Assembly (NCBI GenBank): GCA_963798985.1
Contig: CAWCVL010000007.1
Location: 558,001-622,000, forward strand
From: JACCTU01 sp963798985
GTDB lineage: Bacteria > Actinomycetota > Thermoleophilia > Gaiellales > Gaiellaceae
DNA: 64,000 nucleotides
Direction: 5' to 3'
The notes under the pieces are model-generated. The model was given only the letters and a program-made list of their open reading frames with translations. It did no database searches and was not told where the DNA came from. Positions 32,586-42,851 of this stretch are shown piece after piece. Made by a program: the position numbers and the translations under genes. Each line of letters opens with the position of its first letter. Position 1 is the first letter of the stretch.

Positions 32586-33811
32586 CCGAGACGCCCGAGC
32601 CCCAGGTCCCCCAGCGGCCCACCGGCGGCGACTACGCGCCGAGCACCGCAGCTCGGATGGCGTTCTACCAGCGCGCCGGCGGGGTCATCACGCCGGTGAT
32701 CACGACGCTCTTCGCGTTCTTCATCGGCGGGATCGTCGTCGCGGCCACGGGCCACAACCCGATCTCGACCTACCAGGGCATCTTCGACGGCACCGGCCTG
32801 AACTGGCTCTTCCCGTGGGTCTCCGGGGACGAGCGAATCGCCGCCGAGTTCAACATCCAGCAGACGCTGCTCGTGACGACGCCGCTGATCTTGACCGGGC
32901 TCGCGGTTGCGTTCGCCTTTCGCTGCGGGATGTTCAACATCGGCGGGCAGGGCCAGTACACGATGGGCGCGATCACCGCGGTCTGGGTCGGATCGACGTG
33001 GGCGGGCCTGCCCGGCATCCCGCACGCGTTCCTCGCGATCGTGTTCGCGATGCTCGCCGGTGCGCTCTGGGCAGGGATCGCCGGCATCCTGAAGGCGACC
33101 GTCGGTGCGCACGAGGTGATCACGACGATCATGCTCAACTGGATCGCGTACTGGGTCGGCACGTACCTCTTCGGGCTGGGCGGTCCGCTGCAGAACGATG
33201 CGAACGAGTCGGTGCCGATCTCGAACGACATCGTCGAGAGCGTCAAGCTGCACGTGTGGTGGGGGAACGCTGAGCTCCAGGGGCTGCACATCGGGATCTT
33301 CATCGCGATCGCGGCGCTCTTCGTGTACTCGTTCATCCTGAACCGGACGACGCTCGGGTACGAGGTGCGCGCGGTCGGCTACAACCCGGAGGCGGCAAGG
33401 TACGCAGGCATCAACGTGGCGCGCAACTACTTCCTGGCGATGGCGATCGCCGGCGGCTTCGCGGGGCTCGGCGGCGCGCTCGACATTCTCGGCTGGCAGT
33501 ACCGGCTCGGCTCGCTCGACATCCAGACGTCGCAGATCGGCTTCATCGGGATCGCCGTGGCGCTCCTCGGACGCAACACCGCGATCGGCGTCGGGCTCTC
33601 CGCGCTGCTGTTCGGCGCATTGCTGTACGGCACGTCGACACGCAGCCTCGACCCCGAGGTCTTCCCGCCGGAGCTCGCCGGGAACCTGACGCTGATGATC
33701 CAGGCGCTCGTCCTGCTCTTCGTCGGCGCCGACCTCCTCGTCGTCTATGTCTGGAACCTGCGTCGGAAGCTCCGCCGACAGGGTCCTGCGCCTGCGGGGG
33801 CTCCCGGATGA
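32582..33811 (+). CDS. ABC importer permease (NupP-like)
   Basis: A 409-residue membrane protein of the branched-chain-type permease superfamily used by BMP systems. About nine or ten hydrophobic helices are visible, with the family segment FRCGMFNIGGQGQYTMGAIT and the coupling segment GYEVRAVGYNPEAARYAGIN (EAA-like loop). A large external loop (about residues 60-90 and 195-225) is typical of NupP. GTG start overlapping the ATPase stop; it ends with an ATGA overlap on the second permease. Confidence 0.92.
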   Translation: MTETPEPQVPQRPTGGDYAPSTAARMAFYQRAGGVITPVITTLFAFFIGGIVVAATGHNPISTYQGIFDGTGLNWLFPWVSGDERIAAEFNIQQTLLVTTPLILTGLAVAFAFRCGMFNIGGQGQYTMGAITAVWVGSTWAGLPGIPHAFLAIVFAMLAGALWAGIAGILKATVGAHEVITTIMLNWIAYWVGTYLFGLGGPLQNDANESVPISNDIVESVKLHVWWGNAELQGLHIGIFIAIAALFVYSFILNRTTLGYEVRAVGYNPEAARYAGINVARNYFLAMAIAGGFAGLGGALDILGWQYRLGSLDIQTSQIGFIGIAVALLGRNTAIGVGLSALLFGALLYGTSTRSLDPEVFPPELAGNLTLMIQALVLLFVGADLLVVYVWNLRRKLRRQGPAPAGAPG

Positions 33812-35037
33812 CCGCGGGGTCGGCAGCCGTCCGCGACAACTTGCTCGACCGCTTGCCGCGCGGCAACCGGGCCGTCGCGTGGGCCGGCGTGCTGCTCGGG
33901 ATGCTCGCGTTCTTCGTGGCGCTGCCGCCGATCGCGGCTCGCTCGCCGCTCTGGCCGGTGCTGTTCGGGCTGCTGGGGATCTTTGCCGGGCTCTGGGCGG
34001 TCACCAGGGGCGTCGGCCGGCTCGCGTGGGGCGCGATCATCCTCGGCGTCGTCGGGATCGGGCTCGGCTACCTTGCGACGCTCTCGGGCGACGCGAAGCT
34101 CGACCGAGTCGTCATCTGGTCAGCGCTGTTCGCCGCGATGCTCCGGTACGCGACGCCGCTGACGTTCGCGGCGATCGGCGGGATCTTCAGCGAGCGCGCC
34201 GGCGTGGTGAACATCGGCCTCGAGGGGATGATGCTGATCGGGGCGTTCTTCGCGATCCTCGCGGCGGACAAGCTCGACTCGTGGCCGCTCGGGATCGCCG
34301 CTGCGCTCGTCGCGGGAGGTCTGACCGCGCTGATCCACGCGTTCGTCTCGATCAGCCTGCGCGCGGACCAGATCGTCAGCGGCACGGCGATCAACTTCCT
34401 CGCGCTCGGCGTCACCGGCTACTTCTTCATCGACGTCTACGGCGACCAGGGCACGCCGGGAGAGGGAATCCCGCGCATCCCCGAGGTCAACCTCGACTTT
34501 CTGAGCTCGATCCCGGGCATCGGGACCTTCCTCGAAGACGTCTTCGGCCACCTGAACCTGATGGTCTGGCTGAGCTTCGTCCTGATCATCGTGTCGTACT
34601 TCGTGCTGTTCAGGTCGCCGATCGGACTGCGGCTGCGCGCGGTCGGCGAGCACCCCCGCGCCGCGGACACGGTTGGGATCTCCGTCTATACCACTCGGTA
34701 TGTCGCGGTCGTCGTCTCGGGGATGCTCGCGGCGCTCGGCGGGGCGTATCTCTCGATCGGCTTTCTCGGCTCCTTCAACGAGAACATGACCGCGGGGCGA
34801 GGGTTCATCGCGCTCGCTGCGGTCATCTTCGGGAATTGGCGGCCGTTCGGCGCGTTCGGGGCGGCGCTGCTCTTCGGGTTCTCCAGCGCGCTCGCGCAGC
34901 GACTGCCTGAGTACTCGAGCTCCGGCGCCGTCCTCTTCCAGGCGCTTCCGTACGTCCTGACCCTGATCGCGGTGGCCGGCGTGATCGGGCGCTCGATCCC
35001 GCCCGCTGCCGTCGGGCGACCGTACGTCAAGCAGTAG
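33808..35037 (+). CDS. ABC importer permease (NupQ-like)
   Basis: A 409-residue second permease of the same importer. Conserved parts are the FSERAGVVNIGLEGMMLIGA box, SISLRADQIVSGTAINFLAL, and the coupling loop GLRLRAVGEHPRAADTVGIS. The first 100 residues contain extra hydrophobic helices compared with the core NupQ length (about 310), making it unusually long. With the two binding proteins and the ATPase it completes a purine-nucleoside-type uptake system. Confidence 0.92.
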   Translation: MTAGSAAVRDNLLDRLPRGNRAVAWAGVLLGMLAFFVALPPIAARSPLWPVLFGLLGIFAGLWAVTRGVGRLAWGAIILGVVGIGLGYLATLSGDAKLDRVVIWSALFAAMLRYATPLTFAAIGGIFSERAGVVNIGLEGMMLIGAFFAILAADKLDSWPLGIAAALVAGGLTALIHAFVSISLRADQIVSGTAINFLALGVTGYFFIDVYGDQGTPGEGIPRIPEVNLDFLSSIPGIGTFLEDVFGHLNLMVWLSFVLIIVSYFVLFRSPIGLRLRAVGEHPRAADTVGISVYTTRYVAVVVSGMLAALGGAYLSIGFLGSFNENMTAGRGFIALAAVIFGNWRPFGAFGAALLFGFSSALAQRLPEYSSSGAVLFQALPYVLTLIAVAGVIGRSIPPAAVGRPYVKQ

Positions 35038-35039
35038 CG

Positions 35040-35366
35040 ATGCGGAATGCACCTGCTGTCTGGTCGGTTTTGCTCGGCGTGCTCGCTGCGGCGGCGATCC
35101 CGGTTGCGGTGGCGTACGCCGACCGGAGCCTGAGCGTGGAGCTGATCTGGGCCGGTGTGGCAGTGCCTTTCGCCGCGCTGCTCGGCCTCGCTGCGCTCGG
35201 CGCCGCGCGAGCAGGACGGCGCCGCGCGCAGTTGACCCTTCGCCGCAGCGGTGCCCGGACCGCCGTCCTGGGCCGGTTTCTGGGACTCTTCGGCCTCTTG
35301 TTCGCGGGGACCGGTGCGATTTCCCTGGCGGTCTACGCGATCCTCAGCTGGCGGGGGCGTACGTAG
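35040..35366 (+). CDS. Small three-helix membrane protein, unknown
   Basis: A 108-residue protein with three predicted membrane helices (about 8-27, 34-56, 77-100) and a very basic loop between helices 2 and 3 (RAGRRRAQLTLRRSGAR). No known family is recognised. It starts 2 bp after the permease stop, in an operon position. It could be an accessory to the importer or an envelope protein linked to the following rodZ-like gene. Confidence 0.55.
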   Translation: MRNAPAVWSVLLGVLAAAAIPVAVAYADRSLSVELIWAGVAVPFAALLGLAALGAARAGRRRAQLTLRRSGARTAVLGRFLGLFGLLFAGTGAISLAVYAILSWRGRT

Positions 35367-35386
35367 GCGATCGGGCGAATCGTCTC

Positions 35387-35392
35387 TACAAT
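35387..35392 (+). promoter_or_regulatory. -10 box for the rodZ-like gene
   Basis: TACAAT, the best -10 match in this stretch, lies 8 nt before the ATG at 35401. It predicts a leader of one or two nucleotides for the rodZ-cinA-thpR-recA-recX run. Confidence 0.4.
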
Positions 35393-35400
35393 CGTCGAGC

Positions 35401-36093
35401 ATGTTCGAGATCGGCAACAGCCTCAGGGAAGCCCGGCTCCGCCAGAGCCTGGAGCTCTCCGACGTCGAGCGGGCGACCAAGATCCGGCCCAAGTACCTGC
35501 GCGCGCTCGAGGACGAGCAGTTCGAGCTGCTGCCCGCGCAGACCTATGTCAAGGGTTTTCTCAACACCTATGCGGAGTTTCTCGGCCTCGACGGTCAGCT
35601 CTACGTCGACGAGTACAACTCGCGCTACGTCACGAGGGAAGAAGAAGAACCGTTCAGGCCTCGCCGGAGCACGCCGGGCCCACGTAATCGGCGGCTCGAG
35701 TCGAGCGTCGTCCTCGTCACGCTCGTCGGGATTGCGGTCGTCTTCGGGCTGGTGATCGCAGCGTGGAAGTCGGGGGACGACTCCCAGAACGGCAACGCGC
35801 CGATCGCCGACACCGTGGTGCGTGCGCCCGCCGAGCGCGTGCTCGTCGTCCGCGGCACGCGCGGCGCGACGCGCATGGAGGTGCGCCGCAACTCGCAGGA
35901 AGGCGAACTCGTCTTCTCCGGCACGATTCCCAATGGCCGCGAGCAGTCGTTCAAGATCGGGCAGAGGCTCTGGCTCTACGTGCAACGCCCCGCGGCCGTC
36001 GACCTGGTCGTCAACGGGCGCGCGACCCGTGCCCCGGCGCGATTGCTCCTCGTCGACGCGTCGGGCGTCGAGCGCGCGCCCGCCGCGAATTGA
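35401..36093 (+). CDS. RodZ-like membrane HTH protein
   Basis: A 230-residue protein with an N-terminal cytoplasmic HTH (residues 1-75; SLREARLRQSLELSDVERAT, IRPKYLRALEDEQFELLPAQ), a basic linker, one membrane helix (about 101-123, VVLVTLVGIAVVFGLVIAAW) and an external DUF4115-like domain (about 145-230, WLYVQRPAAVDLVVNGRATR). This is the RodZ layout, in which the HTH binds MreB rather than DNA. No mreB is in the window. Its end overlaps the TTG of cinA. Confidence 0.85.
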   Translation: MFEIGNSLREARLRQSLELSDVERATKIRPKYLRALEDEQFELLPAQTYVKGFLNTYAEFLGLDGQLYVDEYNSRYVTREEEEPFRPRRSTPGPRNRRLESSVVLVTLVGIAVVFGLVIAAWKSGDDSQNGNAPIADTVVRAPAERVLVVRGTRGATRMEVRRNSQEGELVFSGTIPNGREQSFKIGQRLWLYVQRPAAVDLVVNGRATRAPARLLLVDASGVERAPAAN

Positions 36094-37349
36094 CGCGCCG
36101 CCCCCGGGCGCTCCTCGTCGTCACCGGCAGCGAGCTCGTCCGCGGCGAGCGGACCGACCGGAACGGTCCCTTCCTCGCGCGGGAGATCCTGGAGCGTGGG
36201 CTCGAGCCGGCGCGGATCACCATCGTCGGCGACGGAGAGCACGAGCTCGAGGCGGCGCTTCGCGAGGGGCTCGCCGCAGACCTCCTCGTCACGTCGGGCG
36301 GCCTGGGCCCGACCCACGACGACCGGACGGTCGAGCTGCTCGCGCGCGTCACGGGGCGTGAGCTACGGGTGGACGACGAGCTCCACGGGAAGATCGAACT
36401 GGTTTCGCGAGGCGTCGCCGAGCGGCTGCGGCGCCCATACGCGGACTTCGAGCCCGGGGTACGGAAGCAGGCATCGGTGCCGGACGGCGCCGCCTCGGTC
36501 GGGCTCGCGGGCACTGCGCCGGGCCTGGTGCTCGAGCACCGCGGGACGGTCGTCGTGGTGCTACCCGGGCCACCCGGCGAGCTGCAGCGGCTCTGGGCCT
36601 CGGCGGTCAAGTCTGAGCCGATGCTGGAGTTGCTTGCGCGTGCCCGGCCGCCTGGACGGCGGGTGCTGCGGCTCTTCGGCGTGAGCGAGTCAGCCGTCGC
36701 TCGCGCGCTCGACGAGGCCGGAGGCGAGCCGGAGGGGGTGGAGGCGACGATCTGCGCGCGGGACTTCGAGATCCACGTCGACCTCGTCGTCGAGCCCGGC
36801 GCGGAGGACGCGGCGGACGCGCTCGAGTCCGTGCTCGCCGAGTCGCTCGGGCGCTGGCTCTTCGCCAGGGACGAGCGGACGATCGAGGAACAGGTGCTCG
36901 CGCTCTGCCGCGCGCGCGGGCTGACGCTCGCGACCGCCGAGTCGTGCACCGGCGGCCTCGTCGCCGAGCGGCTGACCCGGGTGCCGGGCTCGAGCGACGT
37001 CTTCCTCGGCGCGATCGTGGCCTACGCGGACGAGGTCAAGGCGGCCCAGCTGGGCGTTCCCGAAGCGCTGATCCGCGAGCACGGCTCGGTCTCGGCCGAG
37101 GTTGCGGCGGCGATGGCGTCCGGAGCGCGGGAGCGCCTTGGAGCGGACGTCGCCGTCGGGATCACCGGGGTCGCAGGCCCGGCGGGCGGCACGCCCGAGA
37201 AACCGGTCGGGCTCTGTTACGTCGCCGCGGAGACCCCCGAAGGAGCCCGCGTGGTCGACTTCAGCTACCCCTCCGACCGGGAGGCGGTGCGCTCTCGGGC
37301 CGCCGCCGCGGCGCTCCACCTGGCCCGGCGGTTGTTGACACAGACTTGA
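36090..37349 (+). CDS. cinA: CinA-like competence/damage-inducible protein
   Basis: CinA, about 419 residues. The N-terminal MoCF-like domain (COG1058, ADP-ribose pyrophosphatase-type) has VTGSELVRGERTDRNGPFLA and LLVTSGGLGPTHDDRTVELL. The C-terminal NMN deamidase (PncC) domain has ATAESCTGGLVAERLTRVPG and VGITGVAGPAGGTPEKPVGL. TTG at 36090 overlaps the rodZ-like TGA (TTGA). It lies directly upstream of thpR and recA, the frequent cinA-thpR-recA cluster. Confidence 0.92.
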   Translation: MTRRPRALLVVTGSELVRGERTDRNGPFLAREILERGLEPARITIVGDGEHELEAALREGLAADLLVTSGGLGPTHDDRTVELLARVTGRELRVDDELHGKIELVSRGVAERLRRPYADFEPGVRKQASVPDGAASVGLAGTAPGLVLEHRGTVVVVLPGPPGELQRLWASAVKSEPMLELLARARPPGRRVLRLFGVSESAVARALDEAGGEPEGVEATICARDFEIHVDLVVEPGAEDAADALESVLAESLGRWLFARDERTIEEQVLALCRARGLTLATAESCTGGLVAERLTRVPGSSDVFLGAIVAYADEVKAAQLGVPEALIREHGSVSAEVAAAMASGARERLGADVAVGITGVAGPAGGTPEKPVGLCYVAAETPEGARVVDFSYPSDREAVRSRAAAAALHLARRLLTQT

Positions 37350-37909
37350 CACCCGCGCATCACACCTCGGCCGCTACCGTCGATCCGGATGCACGGCTTC
37401 GCCTCTTCTGCGCGCTGCGGCTGCCCGATGCCGTCGTGGAGTCCCTCGCCGCCTGGCAGCTCCGCGAGCTCGGTCGGCGGGTCGTGCCCGCCGCCAACCT
37501 CCACATCACGCTCGCCTTCCTCGGCTCCCGTTCGAGGAGCGACCTCGAGTCCGTGGCCGGCGCCGTGCGGGGCGCCGCCGCTCGAGCCGATCGACCGGAG
37601 CTCGAGGTGCTCCGCTACCGGGAGACCAGGAGCGTCGGGATGCTCGTCTGCGACGACCGGGACGGGCACGCCGCCGCCCTGGCGGACGACCTGTTCGGGC
37701 GGCTGGAGACCCTCGGCGTCTACGAGCGGGAGTGGAGGCCCTGGCTGCCCCACGTGACCGTCATCCGGTTCCGCACGCCGCTCGGGCTCGATCCGGAGCT
37801 CCCCGCGCTCGGGCGGTTTGGTCCGTCCGACGCGGCTGTTTACCTGTCTCGGCTGCACCCATCCGGGGCGCAGTACGAGGTACTCGAATCGTTTGCGCTA
37901 GGAGGCTGA
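37346..37909 (+). CDS. thpR: RNA 2',3'-cyclic phosphodiesterase
   Basis: ThpR (LigT), about 187 residues, a 2H phosphoesterase that opens 2',3'-cyclic phosphates on RNA. Two catalytic HxTx motifs are present: LHITLAFLGS and HVTVIRFRTP. The TTG at 37346 overlaps the cinA TGA (TTGA), the same junction as rodZ-cinA. An N-terminal stretch of about 15 residues precedes the usual family start (LRLFCALRLPDAVVESLAAW). Ends 3 bp before the recA GTG. Confidence 0.88.
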   Translation: MTPAHHTSAATVDPDARLRLFCALRLPDAVVESLAAWQLRELGRRVVPAANLHITLAFLGSRSRSDLESVAGAVRGAAARADRPELEVLRYRETRSVGMLVCDDRDGHAAALADDLFGRLETLGVYEREWRPWLPHVTVIRFRTPLGLDPELPALGRFGPSDAAVYLSRLHPSGAQYEVLESFALGG

Positions 37910-37912
37910 AGA

Positions 37913-39033
<1,121 letters not shown>

Positions 39034-39034
<1 letters not shown>

Positions 39035-39621
39035 TGCCTGTCGTCACCGGGCTCCGCGAGCTTCGAGGCGGCCGGGTCGCCGTCGAGCTCGACGGAGCAC
39101 GCTGGCGGACGGTCCCGGCGGAGGTCGTCGTCCGGGCTCGACTCGGCGTGGGGGAGGTGCTCGAGCGTCCCCGGCTACGCGAGCTCGCGCGCGAGCTGCG
39201 CCGTGCTCGTGCGGTGGACACCGCGCTTCGAGCGGTCTCGCGCCGCGAGCAGTCGGCCGCTGAGCTCGACCTGCGGCTGCAGCAACGGGGCTTCGCGCCC
39301 GGCCTGCGTGAGGAGACCCTCAACCGCCTGGAGCACGTCGGCCTCGTGGACGACGAGCGCTACGCGATGCGTCGGGCGGAGTCCCTCTCGGAGCGAGGAC
39401 ATGGGGACGAGGCGATCCGCTGGCGCCTCGAGCGAGACGGGGTCGCCGACGAGACTGCGGCGAAGGCGGTCGCTGCCCTCCCGCCCGAGCGGCAACGCGC
39501 CCGCCTGGTCGTGGCCGCGCGAGGGCCTGGGCCCCGCACTGCCGGCGAGCTCGCCCGGAGGGGCTTCAGCGAGGACGCGGTCGAGGAAGCGCTCGGCCAC
39601 GCTGTTGCAGACGGCCCCTGA
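39034..39621 (+). CDS. recX: Regulatory protein RecX
   Basis: RecX, about 195 residues, a modulator of RecA filaments. Helical three-repeat structure: ALRAVSRREQSAAELDLRLQ, then LNRLEHVGLVDDERYAMRRA and the late GRG-like GPGPRTAGELARRGFSEDAV. GTG at 39034 overlaps the recA TAG by one base, giving tight coupling. Confidence 0.88.
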
Positions 39622-39797
39622 GGCGGTAGACTCCAGGTGCTCCATCCGACATTTCTACCTGCATACGGGCTTTTTCCGTTGATCCGAAACCGAGCATTCT
39701 CTGACGTTCGAACGATCTAGAGGCTTTTGAACCACCCCGAGCGAACGCGCTGAACATCCCACACACGGCGACGCGTTGAGCGTCGCGGCGAGGCGGC
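39622..39797 (+). other. recX-rny intergenic region, possible 27-codon ORF
   Basis: This 176-bp gap is less GC-rich than its surroundings. TAGACT (39627-39632) is followed by GTG at 39637, which opens a 27-codon frame (VLHPTFLPAYGLFPLIRNRA, then FSDVRTI) ending with TAG at 39718-39720. The perfect palindrome CGTTCGAACG lies at 39705-39714, inside that frame. The rest looks like an rny leader. No known RNA is recognised. Confidence 0.3.
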
Positions 39798-41417
39798 ATG
39801 CTCCCGTCCTCGCCGACCTCGGAGCCCTGCGGCAGATCTGCCGGGTGGCTGACAACCAAACTCGGCCTTCGAGGTGCTGGAACGTTGCTCGTCGTCGCGG
39901 GAATCGCAATCGGGATCGTGGTGGGCGTGGCCGCCGCCGTGGTCACGATCGCGATGCTCGAGAAGAGCCGGCTCGGTGAGCTCCGCCGGCGTCGCACGCT
40001 GCTGATCACCGAGGCGGAGCGGGAGGCGGAGGCGATTCGCCGAGAGGCGCAGATCGAAACCCGCGAACGCGAGCTGGCGCTGCGGGCCGAGATCGAGGAC
40101 GAAGTTCGGACCCGCCGGACGGAGATCGCGCGGACGGAGGATCGGATCGCGACGCTCGAGCAGGACCTCGACCGCAAGCTCACCGAGCTGTCACGGCGCG
40201 AGCAGGGCGTGAACGACCGCGAGCTCGCGTCGAAGGATCTGCACGAGGAGCTGAAGCGCGTCAAAGAGCAGGAGCAGCACGTGCTCGAGAAGCTCGCGGG
40301 CATGACCCAGCCGGAGGCGCGCGCGCACCTGCTCGACCGCTCGGAGGAGCTCGTCCGGCATGAGCTCGCTCGTCGGGTGCGCCAGCTCGACGAGGAGGCC
40401 CGCGCTGAGTCGAAGCGCCGCGCGCGAAACCTCGTCGCCGACGCGCTGCAGCGGGTCGCCGCAAGCCACGCGGCCGAGACGACGGTCTCGATGGTCGAGC
40501 TGCCGAGCGACGACATGAAGGGACGGATCATCGGCCGCGAGGGGAGGAACATCCGCGCGCTCGAGCACCTCACGGGCGTCGACTTCATCATCGACGACAC
40601 GCCGCAGGCCGTCGTGCTGTCGTCGTTCGACGGCATCCGGCGCGAGATCGCGAAGCTGACGCTCCAGAAGCTGATCGAGGACGGGCGCATCCACCCGGCG
40701 CGAATCGAGGAGACGTACTACCAGTCGAAGTCGGAGCTCGACGACCTCATCCAGCAGGCCGGCGAGCAGGCGGTCTTCGAGGCGAACTGCGGCGACTTCC
40801 ACCCGGAGATCGTGAAGATCCTCGGCCGGCTCCGCTTCAGGACGAGCTACGGGCAGAACGTCCTCAAGCACACGCTCGAGGTCGTGCATCTCGCGGGCGT
40901 GATGGCGACCGAGCTCGACGCTGGGATCAAGACCGTCAAGCGCGCCGCCCTGCTCCACGACGTCGGCAAGGCGATGACCCACGAGGTCGAGGGCTCGCAC
41001 GCGCTCATCTCCGCATCGCTCGCGCGCCGCTACAACGAGACGCAGGGCGTCGTCCACGCCATCGAGGCGCACCACTACGAGGTCCAGCCGCAGACCGTCG
41101 AGGCGGTGCTGCTGATCTCGGCGGACGCGATCTCTGCCGCTCGCCCGGGCGCGAGGGGCGAGAGCCTCGAGCACTACATCAAGCGCCTGTCCGCGCTCGA
41201 GCAGCTCGCCGAGGCGCACAGCGGGGTCGAGCGGGTCTACGCGCTCCAGGCCGGACGCGAGATTCGCGTGATCGTCAAGCCGAACGAGGTCGACGACGAC
41301 GAGGCGGCGCTGCTCTCGCACGAGATCGCGCGCGAGATCGAGGACAACCTCGAGTACCCGGGCCAGGTCAAAGTGACGGTGATCCGGGAGTCGCGCGCGA
41401 TCGACGTCGCGCGTTAG
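39798..41417 (+). CDS. rny: Ribonuclease Y
   Basis: RNase Y, about 539 residues, a membrane-anchored endoribonuclease that starts mRNA decay. One membrane helix (about 29-53, LLVVAGIAIGIVVGVAAAVV), a long coiled coil (about 60-200), KH (about 235-300, SDDMKGRIIGREGRNIRALE) and HD (about 360-455, AALLHDVGKAMTHEVEGSHA) are in the normal order. The ATG gives an N-terminal extension of about 28 residues before the helix. A later TTG (about 39885) would give the more usual short N-terminus. Confidence 0.92.
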   Translation: MLPSSPTSEPCGRSAGWLTTKLGLRGAGTLLVVAGIAIGIVVGVAAAVVTIAMLEKSRLGELRRRRTLLITEAEREAEAIRREAQIETRERELALRAEIEDEVRTRRTEIARTEDRIATLEQDLDRKLTELSRREQGVNDRELASKDLHEELKRVKEQEQHVLEKLAGMTQPEARAHLLDRSEELVRHELARRVRQLDEEARAESKRRARNLVADALQRVAASHAAETTVSMVELPSDDMKGRIIGREGRNIRALEHLTGVDFIIDDTPQAVVLSSFDGIRREIAKLTLQKLIEDGRIHPARIEETYYQSKSELDDLIQQAGEQAVFEANCGDFHPEIVKILGRLRFRTSYGQNVLKHTLEVVHLAGVMATELDAGIKTVKRAALLHDVGKAMTHEVEGSHALISASLARRYNETQGVVHAIEAHHYEVQPQTVEAVLLISADAISAARPGARGESLEHYIKRLSALEQLAEAHSGVERVYALQAGREIRVIVKPNEVDDDEAALLSHEIAREIEDNLEYPGQVKVTVIRESRAIDVAR

Positions 41418-41501
41418 TTCCCCGCAAGTCGGGATTCGCTCGCGCGAAGCAGGATCGCGATCGCAGCCCCGGCGAAGAGGGCGAGGGGATGCGAATCCGG
41501 C

Positions 41502-42851
41502 ATGGTTACCATTGTCGCACCGGTGCGGCGCTACCACGTCACGACCTTCGGCTGTCAGATGAACGCTCACGACTCGGAGCGGATCAAGGGCATGCTCGAG
41601 GAGCTCGGGCTCGGCGAGACGTCGTCGCCCGAAGAGGCGGACGTGCTCGTCTTCAACACGTGCACGATCCGTGAGAAGCCCGACACGCGGCTGGCCGCGC
41701 ACCTCGGCAATGCGAAGATGCTGAAGGAGCGCGATCCGGAGCGCGTGATCGCGGTCGGTGGGTGCTACGCGGAGGCGCAGCGCGAGCGGATCTTCGGTCA
41801 GTACCCCTTCGTCGACGTCGCGTTCGGGCCCGGCTCGATCTCGCACCTCGGGGAGTGGCTCGGGGCCGGGGGAACCGGCGTCCCACGCTCGAGCTTCGGG
41901 ATCGCCGACGAACGGCGCTTCGCCGCTGCGCTGCCGGTGCACCGCGAGCGCCGCTTCCAGGCGTGGGTGCAGGTCTCGATGGGTTGCAACTCGAAGTGCG
42001 CCTACTGCATCGTTCCCGCAGTGCGGGGCCGCGAGGTCAGCCGTCGCCCGGGGGAGATCGTCGCCGAGGTCACACGCCTCGCCACTGAGGGCGTCAAGGA
42101 GCTCACGCTGCTCGGCCAGAACGTCAACTCCTGGGGTCGCGACCTGCGGCCCGACGTGGACACGGAGTTCGGCGAGCTGCTCAGGGCTTGCGACGCGGTC
42201 GAGGGGATCGAGCGGGTCCGCTTCACGAGCCCGCACCCAAAGGACTTTCGGGAGCCGGTGATCGCCGCGATCGCCGAGTGCGAAACGGTGTGCGAGCACG
42301 TGCATCTGCCGCTGCAATCGGGCTCGACGCGCATCCTCAAGGCGATGCGGCGCACGTACTCGCGCGAGCGCTACCTGGCGGTCGTGGAGCGGCTGCGCGC
42401 CGCGATCCCGGATCTCGCGCTCGGCACCGACATCATCGTCGGCTTCCCGGGCGAGACGGAGGACGACTTCCTCGAAACGCTCGAGGTCGTCGAGGCGGTG
42501 CGCTACGACAGCGCCTTCACGTTCGTCTACTCGCCTCGACAGGGAACGGAGGCCGCGGCGATGCCCGACCAGGTTCCCGACGACGTGAAGCGCGAGCGGA
42601 TCGAGCGGCTCGTCGAGCTCGTCCAGCGGATCGCTCGTGAGTGCAACATGGCTCGGGTCGGAAACGTCGAGGAGGTACTCGTCGAGGGCTCGAGCCGCAC
42701 AGACGACACCCGCTTGCGTGGGCGCACGCGCCGAAACACGAACGTGCACTTCAGCGGCGACGCGGCTCCCGGCGAGCTCGTCCCGGTCGAGATCGAGAGC
42801 GCGACCTCCACGACGCTGGGCGGGCGGCGGACGGCGCTCGTCGCCGTATGA
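41502..42851 (+). CDS. miaB: tRNA-2-methylthio-N6-dimethylallyladenosine synthase
   Basis: MiaB, 449 residues, a radical-SAM methylthiotransferase acting on i6A37 of tRNA. The N-terminal cluster Cys residues are in TTFGCQMNAHDSE, FNTCTIREKPD and VGGCYAEAQ. The radical-SAM triad is in SMGCNSKCAYCIVPAVRGRE. A C-terminal TRAM domain is present (VEEVLVEGSSRTDDTRLRGR). It pairs functionally with miaA, which makes the i6A substrate, two genes downstream. Confidence 0.94.
   Translation: MVTIVAPVRRYHVTTFGCQMNAHDSERIKGMLEELGLGETSSPEEADVLVFNTCTIREKPDTRLAAHLGNAKMLKERDPERVIAVGGCYAEAQRERIFGQYPFVDVAFGPGSISHLGEWLGAGGTGVPRSSFGIADERRFAAALPVHRERRFQAWVQVSMGCNSKCAYCIVPAVRGREVSRRPGEIVAEVTRLATEGVKELTLLGQNVNSWGRDLRPDVDTEFGELLRACDAVEGIERVRFTSPHPKDFREPVIAAIAECETVCEHVHLPLQSGSTRILKAMRRTYSRERYLAVVERLRAAIPDLALGTDIIVGFPGETEDDFLETLEVVEAVRYDSAFTFVYSPRQGTEAAAMPDQVPDDVKRERIERLVELVQRIARECNMARVGNVEEVLVEGSSRTDDTRLRGRTRRNTNVHFSGDAAPGELVPVEIESATSTTLGGRRTALVAV

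Noticed and set aside
41418..41460. Possible third copy of the structured repeat (CCCGCAAGTCGGGATTCG) after rny
   Set aside because: Only about 18 bases resemble hairpin 2, the tetraloop is broken by an extra base, and hairpin 1 with CTTTAGGG is missing.
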